From positions 533,773 through 597,772 of the forward strand of contig NC_018318.1 in assembly GCF_000234665.1 (NCBI RefSeq): 64,000 bases of DNA. The letters run 5' to 3'. Below, in pieces: positions 1-10,087 of the stretch. Position 1 is the stretch's first letter, and every line of letters starts with the position of its first letter. Made by a program: the position numbers and the translations under genes. The notes beneath the pieces were generated by a model. It searched no databases and had not been told where the DNA came from. It was given only the letters and a program-made list of their open reading frames with translations. The DNA comes from Leishmania mexicana MHOM/GT/2001/U1103 (lineage: Eukaryota > Euglenozoa > Kinetoplastea > Trypanosomatida > Trypanosomatidae).

Positions 1-643
1 CAGAAGCTTGCTTCCGGGAGCGGGCAGAGCTTCCCCCTCCATTTTCTTGATACATGCATACGTGGGCACTCCCCGACGCGCGACGCATACGTTTTGACTT
101 CACGGGCAGGGCGGGACGCGCGTCTCACCATTCACGCAGTCCTCTGTTTCGTGGTGTTCGCGTGTTATCGTTGTGGCAATTCGCTCGCGCAGAGGCTGCG
201 GCTGACATCGTCAGCCGGCGGCACACTGTCGCACATACGTTCACGTTGTTGTTCGGTGGGGGGAGGTCAGCCCCGTTACACAGCGTCGCACGCTTTTTTT
301 CTTGCACATTTTGATATATACCGCTGTGCGTGTACGTGCGTGTACGTGTACGTGCGTGTACGTGTACGTGCGTGTACGTACCTGTGTGCATGTACACAGG
401 TGAATCTGCTCTTCTTCCCTTTGTTATTTTCTTTGCTCGCTTATCTCTCTCCTGTCGTGCGGTACGGCAAGCGCGCGGTCATTTGTTGGCGCGTGCGTTG
501 TTTTTGCGCTCGTGCTCCCCCTGTCGTGCGTGCTGGTGTTGGGAGGGCTGCGTTCCCGGCTCACTCAGCGCTGGGCTTATCCCCCTCGCGCGTCGTTGCC
601 GTCACCTTTCATTCCCCGCTTGTGACACGCACGTTTCCCCACC
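1..643. other. Non-coding leader upstream of the kinase gene
   Basis: No convincing gene. The stretch holds a GT-rich microsatellite around 325-380 made of TGTACG and TGCG units, then pyrimidine-rich DNA typical of a trans-splicing region before the first ATG. The short ORFs here are low-complexity translations of the repeat. Confidence 0.6.
325..380. repeat. TGTACG/TGCG microsatellite
   Basis: Irregular tandem hexamers (TGTACG interspersed with TGCG) of about 55 bp in the leader of the kinase gene. The same hexamer recurs at 36841-36879 upstream of the p24 gene. Confidence 0.85.
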
Positions 644-3600
644 ATGTCGGCGCCTTTTTCGTCCGCAAGTCCGTCTTTGTCGCCGTCGGTGGCAACGAAG
701 CGCGTGATTGCGTCTCCGCGCACCGCACATGACCTCACCATGCGGTTGGGCAGTGACGGCTTGCACGCTAGTCGCTCTGGTTTGGCGTCCCCGCTGACGG
801 AGCTGCTTGCGTCTTCCCCTTCACGTCTGCTGCCGCTCTCCACTGATGTCGCTCTCTCACCAAGTAACTGGGCTGGCCGAGGGAGCGGCGGTGCTGCATT
901 GCTGCTGCAACCGGCGCGCGAGCAGGCGAGGGTGCCAGGGGCACCTGACATCACTCCCACGGCCCCGTCACGTCAAACGCGCCGGGGTAGCAGCCTAGGG
1001 CGTAGTTCGCCGTTTCAAGCGCCGCTGCAGCGAGAGGGAGGATCTCTGGCAACCGACGGCACCTTTGACTCGCAGCCACCGTCTTCTGGGGAGCGGAATT
1101 CTTTCCTGACGGTGCCGCAGACGAACACCGGAAAAGGTGTTCCGCCTCCGAAGCGAGGTATACCGGTGCTCTCGGGAGCACTGTCGACCCCTTCATCCTC
1201 CTCACAGACGTTTCCGCGCACGTCCCTTCTCGCCACCCTCAACAGCGGCGGCACACGCGACGACGGTGCGCTGGTGCAGCACACACTCACGAAGTTGCCG
1301 ACGAGCGCAGTCACGGGAGATAAAGCGCCGCGCGAGTGCGACACCTCACTCGTCGGCCGCACCTTGCACGAGAGCCCGCTGGGCATGACAGGTGGCGCTG
1401 GGACGGCGAGTCGCACTCTGGAAACATATGCCCTTCCTAATGCGCTTGTCGGCGGGGGATCCTCGAACTGCACGACACCGCACTCGCTCTCCACAACGAT
1501 GGTGAGCCCGCACGGCCGCTCGACCTTCGCTGCATCGATCTTGACGACGTGCCCGCAGCCGACGACGGGGAACGGAAATGCGAGTGCGGGCGGTCCCGCT
1601 GGGCTTAGCGCCAATCTGAACGGCGCGTGCGCTTTCACACCTAGTAGCCTCTCGCAAGATGGCAACGGAGGGCAGTACCGGGCGCCACGCCTGGCGAGCC
1701 ATCTGTTCCTCGAGGATGGATTCATTCCAGATATGGCGTTGCCACCTGCGACACTGCAGAGCCCGGCGGTGCCGGACGGGCAACAGCGCTTGGGTTGGAG
1801 CGGCGGCAGCGGCCATCTCAGCGTCACCGCCCTGGACCAGTCGCGAACGCCGCTGTGCTCTGCGGAGCGCCGGGTAAGCTTATGTGACGAGGGCAGTGCC
1901 CTCGCTGCTGTCTCCCTGTCCGCCGACGCGTCGAGACCGACGGCGGCAAACTTTGTGAAGGGTGAGCTCATTGGGAAAGGCAGCTATGGCGCTGTGTACC
2001 GGGGGATGCAGCGCAGCAACAACAGAATTATAGCAATGAAGGAGATTCGGCTGCCTGGCGTAGTGGAGCAGCAGCTGCGGCAGTCCGAAAAGCTGGCGGC
2101 TACGGCGGCGTTGCCTGCGGGTGTGTCGTCGTCTCCGGTGCTGCCGGCGTCGAATTCAGCCAAGGGAGAGAGCGCGTTGGCGAAGGAGGTGGCGGCTATC
2201 AAACGTGAGCTGACGCTTCTCAAGCAGCTGAACCACCCGAACATTGTCCGCTACCTGAACGACGAGGTCGTCGACGGCACGCTGCGCATATACATGGACT
2301 ACGTCTCGGGCGGCAGCGTGACGGCCGCGCTCAGGTCGTACGGCAGCTTTGAGGAGCCGCAGGCGGCCGCGCTGTGTTTTCAGCTGCTGCAGGGGCTCGC
2401 CCACATGCACCGCCGTGGCATCATTCACCGGGATTTGAAGGGTGACAACTTGCTGTTGGAGACGTCGAGTCAGCTCAAAATTGCGGATCTGGGCACTGCC
2501 AAGAGCATCTGCTCGTCGGCGACGATGACGACAAATATCGTCGGAACGGCGTACTTTATGGCTCCGGAAGTACTGCAGCCGAGCAGCGCCACGGTAGGGA
2601 CGGCGGCGGATATCTGGTCCGTTGCCTGCTGCGTGATCGAGATGCTGACGGGCAAGCCACCGCTCTCTGACCTGCCGAATCAGTTCACGGTGATGATGGC
2701 GATTGGTGGCTCGGCCACGGTGCCTCTCGACAAGTACATTCCAGCTGACAACACGTGGTCCAGTGAGGTGCTCGACTTCATATCGCAATGCCTGCGCGTA
2801 AATCCGGCACAGAGGCCCACGGCGGTGGAGCTGCTGCAGCACAGCTGGTTCGCGAAGCTTCTGAACGTGACGCACATGCCATCTATGTCGACGCCGGCGA
2901 CGCTCACCTCCTTTGTGACCCCCACCGCCCCGTCTGTTGAGCGCCCCCTCACCTTATTACCACAGCGACACATGGTGTCCCCAATATGCTCGCCTAACTT
3001 GACCGCGGCGCTCACACCAGGCTACGGTGGGCTACAGTATAGCGCCGGCCAACCGGAAAGTCGTAATAGCAGCCGCGCCAGCAGCCGCACCAGCAGGGAG
3101 CGCAAAGGGAAGCGGGACAAGCGGGCCTCAGCGCGGCGCCACACACGCTACTCGCCCAGCGGCGTCACGAGCGTGGGATCGCGCCACTCACAAGAAAGTT
3201 CTCAGGCGAGCACGCCGCAGTACAGCAGCAGCACTCGTACTCGCGACGGATCAGCGCAGAGCGCTTCCTTGACGCGGTCACACAGCCATCCGGATAGGCA
3301 GCACGGCTCCAACTCGAGGCGCAAGGTTTATGCGCAAATTCCGGGTCAGGGACTTCTCAAGGACGACTCTCGGCAAAGCTCCAGCAGCGAGTACACGATG
3401 CAGCACCACACGTGCACCACCGGTAGTGGTGGGGGCGGTGACGGCGGCGGGGATAACAAAAACAGAAGTGCCTTCCTCCCTGCCATCACGCACAACGGAA
3501 ACGTAGCACTATCGCCGTGCGGCTACTCCCTCGACGTCTTGCGTAGCAACCGATCGCTGAGAAACAGCGGAAGCTCGCGCGAGCCGACGAAGGCTTACTC

Positions 3601-3874
3601 GTACACCACCGATATGGAGAACAGGAACCGCGACTTGCTGCACCTCGGCCAATGCCTAAGCGACCATCAGCAGCCCTTCTCCCGCGACTTGGCCGACTCG
3701 TCTGTGCAGTACGGAAGCGTCACCAAGGCCGGTGTGGATAGCGGATTGAGCGCCCGTGGTGCTGGGAGCCACAGCATGATCGACGACCTGGAAGGCTCCG
3801 GTCAGCGGACGCTGCCCCCCAACATCTCCGCACTCCCCTCGACCTCGTGCAAGAACACGCGCACCAGCGAGTGA
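644..3874 (+). CDS. Protein kinase, STE11/MAPKKK-like
   Basis: A 1076-residue serine/threonine kinase starting at an ATG in an ACC-ATG context. The first ~435 residues are Ser/Pro/Gly-rich and look disordered. The kinase domain spans about 437-718: glycine loop GKGSYGAVY from residue 444, ATP-binding Lys466 (AMKEI), catalytic HRDLKGDN with Asp597, a DLG instead of DFG at Asp615, and MAPEVLQ in the activation segment. An insert of about 40 residues sits between beta3 and helix C. The C-terminal ~350 residues are Ser/Arg-rich low complexity. The GSVTAAL stretch after the hinge and the overall motif set suit MAP kinase kinase kinases, so a role at the top of a MAPK cascade is inferred. All catalytic residues are present, so activity is likely. 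The substrate cannot be told. A NEK or other STE assignment is possible but less likely. Confidence 0.85.
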   Translation: MSAPFSSASPSLSPSVATKRVIASPRTAHDLTMRLGSDGLHASRSGLASPLTELLASSPSRLLPLSTDVALSPSNWAGRGSGGAALLLQPAREQARVPGAPDITPTAPSRQTRRGSSLGRSSPFQAPLQREGGSLATDGTFDSQPPSSGERNSFLTVPQTNTGKGVPPPKRGIPVLSGALSTPSSSSQTFPRTSLLATLNSGGTRDDGALVQHTLTKLPTSAVTGDKAPRECDTSLVGRTLHESPLGMTGGAGTASRTLETYALPNALVGGGSSNCTTPHSLSTTMVSPHGRSTFAASILTTCPQPTTGNGNASAGGPAGLSANLNGACAFTPSSLSQDGNGGQYRAPRLASHLFLEDGFIPDMALPPATLQSPAVPDGQQRLGWSGGSGHLSVTALDQSRTPLCSAERRVSLCDEGSALAAVSLSADASRPTAANFVKGELIGKGSYGAVYRGMQRSNNRIIAMKEIRLPGVVEQQLRQSEKLAATAALPAGVSSSPVLPASNSAKGESALAKEVAAIKRELTLLKQLNHPNIVRYLNDEVVDGTLRIYMDYVSGGSVTAALRSYGSFEEPQAAALCFQLLQGLAHMHRRGIIHRDLKGDNLLLETSSQLKIADLGTAKSICSSATMTTNIVGTAYFMAPEVLQPSSATVGTAADIWSVACCVIEMLTGKPPLSDLPNQFTVMMAIGGSATVPLDKYIPADNTWSSEVLDFISQCLRVNPAQRPTAVELLQHSWFAKLLNVTHMPSMSTPATLTSFVTPTAPSVERPLTLLPQRHMVSPICSPNLTAALTPGYGGLQYSAGQPESRNSSRASSRTSRERKGKRDKRASARRHTRYSPSGVTSVGSRHSQESSQASTPQYSSSTRTRDGSAQSASLTRSHSHPDRQHGSNSRRKVYAQIPGQGLLKDDSRQSSSSEYTMQHHTCTTGSGGGGDGGGDNKNRSAFLPAITHNGNVALSPCGYSLDVLRSNRSLRNSGSSREPTKAYSYTTDMENRNRDLLHLGQCLSDHQQPFSRDLADSSVQYGSVTKAGVDSGLSARGAGSHSMIDDLEGSGQRTLPPNISALPSTSCKNTRTSE

Positions 3875-5120
3875 GCTAGTTAAAACACCTGTCTCTCCAT
3901 GGCACCGAATGTGTGCGTCTGTGTGTGTGTGTGCTTGGATGTGCTGTCAACGCGCTGGCTGACTTTGGCTGCTCTCCGGGCGTCATACCACGCAGGGGGC
4001 CGTTCTTGCGTATCTGCGTACTGCGGCGAAGGCTCGCCATCGGCAATGAGCGCGCACGTCCGGCAAACTGCCCTCTGCCCCACGACCTCCCCCATGCAGC
4101 CGCACACGCGCACACGCACATTCGCCTCTTCATCCGCTTCCCATAGCGAGCCAACGAGGCTCTGTGGCGGACTCAAAGCTATTTTCTTTCCTTCGCGCTC
4201 TCTGTAAGGGGACTTCATCCGCACCCGTTTCGTGTTCTTGTACAGTTCTTCTCCAGACGGCCAGAGCCGAGGAAGCGTACCGGCATCGGGCGCCAGTGCT
4301 CATGCTCGTGCATCGTATACACCACGCGATGCTCCCTGCTCCCTTGCTGTTGCTGCTCTGCTGTCACGCTGTCATTGGAACTCCCCGCTCGGGCCGTCTT
4401 TTCTATTTCGCGGCTGGCGTGCTGGCATCGGTCCCACCCCATCGAGCCGCCGCTCGCATCTCCATCACGTGAGACGGGAGAGCCGGTGGGATGGGTGGGC
4501 GCGCAGTTCGGTGCGTGCGCAACAAAGGTATACATACGTCCCCTACATGCCACCGTGAGTAAATGGGTCTCGGGGCAAACGGCGCGATCGCACACACTCG
4601 CCATGTCGGATGATGCGACTATACGTATGCTGCCGGTGGCGAGATCGATCCTCTACACTGACCCTGCCCTCTCCTCGCCGCTTCTCACTCATGCTGGCGA
4701 GGCAGAGGAAGCATTGGCGCGCTGCGTGTGTGTTGAAGCGCTGTTCTTGGCTGTGTGCCTCCCGTCCATCGTTTCATTGCCCCCCCTCGCGGGTCTGCCG
4801 TGGCCTGGCGTCTGTGCCTCTCACGTGTGCAACAGGAGAGGAGCAGACGATATCGCCCGCTTATCTTTGCTGCGCGCGCGCCTCTCCCGTCACCCCCCTT
4901 TGTGTGGTGTGGGTGTCTGTCTGCTCCCTCACCCCTCCGCTAGGTGTGTCTGCATGCGTGTCTGCGCGTGCACTGGTCTGGTCTCGTCTCCCTACATCAC
5001 CGCCTCACGCACTCGCCCACTCGCTGCGGTCGTCACGCCCGCCTCCTCCTCCCTTGTGCGGGGAAAGGCGGCATCGGCCACTTTCGGCTCTGTCATTGCG
5101 GCTTCTGCTTGTCCCTGCCC
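3875..5120. other. Intergenic region / kinase 3' UTR
   Basis: About 1.2 kb without a credible gene. It holds a short GT run near 3909-3930 and pyrimidine-rich tracts. The longest ORF, opening at 4375, begins with TTG and has no recognisable domain, so it is not called. Confidence 0.55.
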
Positions 5121-5707
5121 GATGACGAGGCAGTGTGAGGGGGAGGAAGGGGCGCACGTCAGTGTGTGGCATCCAGGGTCCACTACCCACATGCTGTGTG
5201 GGGGTAGGCCAGGCAGCCCCCGCCGCCCCTTACCCCTGCCAATGCCGAGCCGCCGCTTCCGGTGGTGACGGGGTCAGGCGCCGATAGCGTAGGGTGCGGT
5301 GAGGTCCTGGATGGCGCCGCGTCGGAGCGGCCCGTCACGGTGGGCACGTCTGCGCCATCCGTGCGGCGGGCAGAGTGCCGGCGTGACTGGAAGGCATCTG
5401 ACCGGGCCCCCACACGGCCCGCTGGTGGTGAGGCGCCTGGGCCACCCCGAGGAGGACGCGCCACGTGGCGGCCGGCACAATGGGGTGCGGTGGGAGTGGG
5501 GGAGCGGCTGTGAGGGGACATGCGAGGCGTGTAGTGCGTAGAGGGTGACGCAGGGACCGTGCTCAGGTGACCGAGTCGGCGCACTGCTGGAGCCTGCGCC
5601 CTTCGCTGCTTCGCACCACGCGATGGGGGGGGGGAGCCTGTGACGGCGCGGGGGAGGGACGTCGAGCAGAGTTTGAGCGCGTACTGCACGGCCGCCCCGG
5701 TGCACGT
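5121..5707 (+). repeat. SIDER2-like retroposon, copy A
   Basis: A ~587-bp element, near-identical to those at 8213, 11658, 39618 and (inverted) 15690. Size, dispersed intergenic location and sequence character match SIDER2, the degenerate short retroposons of Leishmania related to ingi/L1Tc. Plus is defined here as the orientation of this copy; true element polarity was not established. It has a run of 10 G near 5625 where the other intact copies read have fewer. It lies 1.25 kb downstream of the kinase stop and forms the left edge of the duplicated segment. Family evidence says such elements in 3' UTRs can destabilise mRNA. Confidence 0.75.
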
Positions 5708-6642
5708 GGAAGTCAACGTCTACTTGGCTGCATCGGTTTCTGTTTCTTTTGTGTTTATGCGGTACCGCACCATTCTGCGCACCATCACCGACATGAGCAC
5801 GCGCGTCCCGCTTCCTCTTTTCTTGTTGTGACGCCGTATTGGTGATGCCGTGGCGGGTGCCTTCTCTGTTCATGTGCGAATTATGGATTCACATATACGT
5901 CCACACAGCACAGACAACACACACATATATATATGTAGATATATGTATCGAGAGGATTACGTGGAGTGAGAGACGGCGATGATCGTAGTGATGGTGATGG
6001 GTGCTTTGTCGCATCCCCCTCCCTCTGCACGTTCCTTTCTGTGGTGTGTGTATGTGTGTTGTTTCTCTGACGTATGTGCGTGTTCACCATCGTGTGCCGT
6101 GTCCTCGCCGTCTGCGGGGTAGCTTTGCGTTCTTGTCGGCCCTGTTGTTGTGATGTCGTGCCACTGTATGCGGTGACAACAGCCGGTGCGCGAGAGGGAA
6201 AGAAAAGCTTCTAGGAAGTAGTGCCGCAACGTGAGCAAGAAGGAAAAGAGAACCCACACGTGATGTGGTGTGCGTGCGTGCGGGCCAACACTCGGATCCA
6301 CACGGACGGACTGACATGGACGGGACGACATGGGCGGGCTGACATCCCTTTGAGAGTCTGTACTCACGATCTTCTAGTCAACGCAAGCGTCAGAGGGCGA
6401 AGAAAGCGGGGGACGGGGGTGTTGGTCTTTGGCGTAGGCCAGGGCCTTATTGTGCCGCCGCCTCTCCTCCCTCTCCGCCTCAGCTCTCTTCCACCTGCTG
6501 CTGGATCATCTCTCCACTGTCTGAGGGCCTTTCCACCTCACCTGTGCCTCTGCTCATCCGCCTTCCCGCACGTACTAAGAGCCACACGAACGCACGCACC
6601 CACACCGGCGTGTGTCCCATTCCTGCTTCCCTCTTGAGTCCG
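5708..6642. other. 5' region of SPF45-like gene, copy 1
   Basis: No gene seen. It contains an AT-rich microsatellite near 5922-5948, GT-rich DNA and a strong pyrimidine tract ending at the predicted splice acceptor at 6482. The same sequence recurs from about 9153 in copy 2. Confidence 0.6.
6482..6483 (+). promoter_or_regulatory. Predicted trans-splice acceptor, SPF45-like copy 1
   Basis: AG that follows a long C/T tract (about 6455-6481). It would give a 5' UTR of about 160 nt and excludes the upstream non-ATG extension of the reading frame from 6544 as a need. Prediction only. Confidence 0.5.
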
Positions 6643-7734
6643 ATGTACAATCCGGCGCTACCCAACCACTACCGCGACGTCGTCTTTACGTCGTATGTCC
6701 GCCGGCGCCAACGCGAGGAGGCGGCGGCCGCACAGAAGCAGCGGCAGCCGAACGCGCTCGCCTCGGCGCTGTCTGCGTCGTCGCACGTCGCACCGCCCAT
6801 GGCATCTGCGAGCGCGCCACTGCTGGGCCTTTCGGCAGAGGAACTTCACCAGCACCGTATCAAGGAGAGTGCTGCCCTCGGCATCCAGCGGGCGGTGATG
6901 ATGGAGAAGGAGGCCCTCGAGGTGGAGCACAAGAAGCGCAAGCTCGAGGGAAGCGATGCCCGATCTCGCATCAGCAGTCGCCTCGACAAACTCAAAGCGT
7001 TGGCGGCGAAGTCAAAGGCGGTGACAGGTGTGTCGGTCTCCGCTGACGCTGGTGACGCTGTGTTGCAACCAGACGGCCCGACATCGCCAACGTCGTCTCA
7101 AAAAACATCGTCGTCGTCGTTCGCCGCCGAAGCAGCACCGTCTGCTCCGCTCATGTTCCAGCGCTCCTCCCTTGCGGCGGGTGGGTATGTCATGGCCGCG
7201 GCCGACCCATCCCTCCCAGGCATGCTGCTGCGCACCAGCACACGGTCTGCTGTCCAAGGAAAGCCGAGCTCTACGCTTCTCCTGCGCTTCCTTCATGATA
7301 GCCCCGTGCTGGGGTGGAGTGAAGCCGCCATCGCAGAGGCGTCTACCTTGTCCTCGGCGGAGTCGTCCCTGTGCGCACCGGTGCTGACGCAGGTGCAACA
7401 GCTATGCCGCCGGTTCGGATTTGTGCGTAGCATGGCCGCACGTGTGTATGCCGAGGATGTCGTCACCGCAGCCCTCGCACGCTCACGTTCACAGACCAGC
7501 GTGGAGACCCAAGTGCCGTCTGCCGAGGAGGTCCGGCGGGAGCAGTTGCGCGTGTGGGTGCGCTTCGACAGCGTCACGGAGGCCTTCAAGGCGGCGGAGA
7601 GTCTCGCGAAGGAGGTGTCGCCTGCCACACCGGCTGGTCGACCTGTGTTCGCGGTGGCTTTCTACCCGACTGGCCTCTACGACTCGGACGCGCTGGAGCT
7701 GCGTGAGGAGGACCTGCTGGCCCCCGCTGCGTGA
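6643..7734 (+). CDS. SPF45/RBM17-like UHM RNA-binding protein, copy 1
   Basis: 363 residues from the first in-frame ATG; the frame stays open upstream to 6544 but only from a GTG. The N-terminus (YNPALPNHYRDVV, then a basic RRRQREE stretch) resembles the conserved YDPMFPNDYEKVV region of the splicing factor SPF45/RBM17. The C-terminal ~140 residues (about 210-352) look like an RRM of the U2AF-homology-motif type: STLLLRF strand, a cysteine-containing helix, RVWVRFDSVTEAFKA, and RPVF at 343-346 in the place of the Arg-X-Phe loop. The middle is Ala/Ser-rich with a charged helix. I see no convincing G-patch. A role in spliceosome or mRNA processing in the nucleus is inferred. Identical to the copy at 10088. 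A SIDER lies 479 nt after the stop. Confidence 0.7.
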   Translation: MYNPALPNHYRDVVFTSYVRRRQREEAAAAQKQRQPNALASALSASSHVAPPMASASAPLLGLSAEELHQHRIKESAALGIQRAVMMEKEALEVEHKKRKLEGSDARSRISSRLDKLKALAAKSKAVTGVSVSADAGDAVLQPDGPTSPTSSQKTSSSSFAAEAAPSAPLMFQRSSLAAGGYVMAAADPSLPGMLLRTSTRSAVQGKPSSTLLLRFLHDSPVLGWSEAAIAEASTLSSAESSLCAPVLTQVQQLCRRFGFVRSMAARVYAEDVVTAALARSRSQTSVETQVPSAEEVRREQLRVWVRFDSVTEAFKAAESLAKEVSPATPAGRPVFAVAFYPTGLYDSDALELREEDLLAPAA

Positions 7735-8212
7735 AGGGGGAGAGAATGGGGCGGGAAAGACGACAGATACTGCACACAGAGAGAGAGGAAGGCGTGTGTT
7801 TGTGCCGTCTTCCCATCTTCCACCACCTCCTTGCGCGACCAGATCCCGTCGTGATACGGAGAGCACATGGCTCTCGCTCCTACTTTGGTATTCTGCACCT
7901 TTAATCGTGTCTTCTTGCCTCCCTCTCGGGCAGAAACCTACGCACCCTCTCTTGCTCCGGCGGCTTCATGGGCCCTCGCCTCTCCGTCCATGAGCGGCAC
8001 CTCCACACCAACCAGCGAAGATGAGAACGAATCGTGCATGGATACCCTGGTGCCATACGCTTTTCGCCTACCTTTGCGTCACCTTCCCTCCTGCGTGATC
8101 GTTGACTTCTCGGTGGACAGCACTGGAGTTGAAACCATCGACCGCTGCCAACTGATCGTGTGCGCGCGCTTTACCGTGCGTTCTTCGCTCGCTTTTGATA
8201 TTCTGATCTCCC
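7735..8212. other. 3' UTR of SPF45-like gene, copy 1
   Basis: 478 nt between the stop codon and SIDER B. A 116-codon ATG-opened ORF at 7867-8217 has no domain and no coding character and is present identically in copy 2; it is treated as untranslated. Confidence 0.5.
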
Positions 8213-8807
8213 GATGACGCAGTGCGTCTGTGTGTGTGAGGGGGAGGAAGGGGCGCACGTCAGTGTGTGGCATCCAGGGTCCACTACCCACATGCTGTGT
8301 GGGGGTAGGCCAGGCAGCCCCCGCCGCCCCTTACCCCTGCCAATGCCGAGCCGCCGCTTCCGGTGGTGACGGGGTCAGGCGCCGACAGCGTAGGGTGCGG
8401 TGAGGTCCTGGATGGCGCCGCGTCGGAGCGGCCCGTCACGGTGGGCACGTCTGCGCCATCCGTGCGGCGGGCAGAGTGCCGGCGTGACTGGAAGGCATCT
8501 GACCGGGCCCCCACACGGCCCGCTGGTGGTGAGGCGCCTGGGCCACCCCGAGGAGGACGCGCCACGTGGCGGCCGGCACAATGGGGTGCGGTGGGAGTGG
8601 GGGAGCGGCTGTGAGGGGACATGCGAGGCGTGTAGTGCGTAGAGGGTGACGCAGGGACCGTGCTCAGGTGACCGAGTCGGCGCACTGCTGGAGCCTGCGC
8701 CCTTCGCTGCTTCGCACCACGCGATGGGGGGGGGAGCCTGTGACGGCGCGGGGGAGGGACGTCGAGCAGAGTTTGAGCGCGTACTGCACGGCCGCCCCGG
8801 TGCACGT
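8213..8807 (+). repeat. SIDER2-like retroposon, copy B (chimeric)
   Basis: Middle SIDER of the array. Its left end shares with copy C a ~10-bp insertion after GATGACGCAGTG (C at 11658) that copy A lacks. Further right it matches A, not C: T at 8401 where C has C (11846), and the 3' end GCGTACTGCACGG plus GTGGAAGTC downstream. That is the pattern of a crossover between A and C. One base, C at 8386, differs from both A and C but agrees with the distant copies D and E. Confidence 0.8.
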
Positions 8808-8869
8808 GGAAGTCAACGTCTACTTGGCTGCATCGGTTTCTGTTTCTTTTGTGTTTATGCGGTACCGCA

Positions 8870-8969
8870 NNNNNNNNNNNNNNNNNNNNNNNNNNNNNNN
8901 NNNNNNNNNNNNNNNNNNNNNNNNNNNNNNNNNNNNNNNNNNNNNNNNNNNNNNNNNNNNNNNNNNNNN
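8870..8969. other. Assembly gap (100 N)
   Basis: Exactly 100 unknown bases, the conventional placeholder for a gap of unknown size. The 245 bp before it (8625-8869) read identically to the 245 bp after it (8970-9214), so the two contig ends overlap and the gap may be artificial, or may hide further repeat units. Confidence 0.97.
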
Positions 8970-9152
8970 GAGGCGTGTAGTGCGTAGAGGGTGACGCAGG
9001 GACCGTGCTCAGGTGACCGAGTCGGCGCACTGCTGGAGCCTGCGCCCTTCGCTGCTTCGCACCACGCGATGGGGGGGGGAGCCTGTGACGGCGCGGGGGA
9101 GGGACGTCGAGCAGAGTTTGAGCGCGTACTGCACGGCCGCCCCGGTGCACGT
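8970..9152 (+). repeat. SIDER B, right-hand part repeated after the gap
   Basis: Identical to 8625-8807. It is best read as the overlapping start of the next contig, not as a separate element. It runs straight into the upstream region of gene copy 2. Confidence 0.8.
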
Positions 9153-9926
9153 GGAAGTCAACGTCTACTTGGCTGCATCGGTTTCTGTTTCTTTTGTGTT
9201 TATGCGGTACCGCACCATTCTGCGCACCATCACCGACATGAGCACGCGCGTCCCGCTTCCTCTTTTCTTGTTGTGACGCCGTATTGGTGATGCCGTGGCG
9301 GGTGCCTTCTCTGTTCATGTGCGAATTATGGATTCACATATACGTCCACACAGCACAGACAACACACACATATATATATGTAGATATATGTATCGAGAGG
9401 ATTACGTGGAGTGAGAGACGGCGATGATCGTAGTGATGGTGATGGGTGCTTTGTCGCATCCCCCTCCCTCTGCACGTTCCTTTCTGTGGTGTGTGTATGT
9501 GTGTTGTTTCTCTGACGTATGTGCGTGTTCACCATCGTGTGCCGTGTCCTCGCCGTCTGCGGGGTAGCTTTGCGTTCTTGTCGGCCCTGTTGTTGTGATG
9601 TCGTGCCACTGTATGCGGTGACAACAGCCGGTGCGCGAGAGGGAAAGAAAAGCTTCTAGGAAGTAGTGCCGCAACGTGAGCAAGAAGGAAAAGAGAACCC
9701 ACACGTGATGTGGTGTGCGTGCGTGCGGGCCAACACTCGGATCCACACGGACGGACTGACATGGACGGGACGACATGGGCGGGCTGACATCCCTTTGAGA
9801 GTCTGTACTCACGATCTTCTAGTCAACGCAAGCGTCAGAGGGCGAAGAAAGCGGGGGACGGGGGTGTTGGTCTTTGGCGTAGGCCAGGGCCTTATTGTGC
9901 CGCCGCCTCTCCTCCCTCTCCGCCTC

Positions 9927-9928
9927 AG
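9927..9928 (+). promoter_or_regulatory. Predicted trans-splice acceptor, SPF45-like copy 2
   Basis: AG after the same C/T tract as in copy 1, 160 nt before the ATG. Confidence 0.5.
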
Positions 9929-10087
9929 CTCTCTTCCACCTGCTGCTGGATCATCTCTCCACTGTCTGAGGGCCTTTCCACCTCACCTGTGCCTCTGCTC
10001 ATCCGCCTTCCCGCACGTACTAAGAGCCACACGAACGCACGCACCCACACCGGCGTGTGTCCCATTCCTGCTTCCCTCTTGAGTCCG

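Noticed and set aside
4375..5268. 297-codon + frame after the kinase
   Set aside because: Opens with TTG, low complexity, runs into SIDER A and has no domain.
7867..8217. 116-codon frame in the 3' UTR of the SPF45-like gene (repeated at 11312)
   Set aside because: Starts with ATG but has no domain and spacer-like composition; its duplication is explained by the tandem unit, not by selection.
8284..9318. 344-codon minus-strand frame over SIDER B and the gap
   Set aside because: It reads through the N gap and through the duplicated SIDER; an artefact of a GC-rich repeat.
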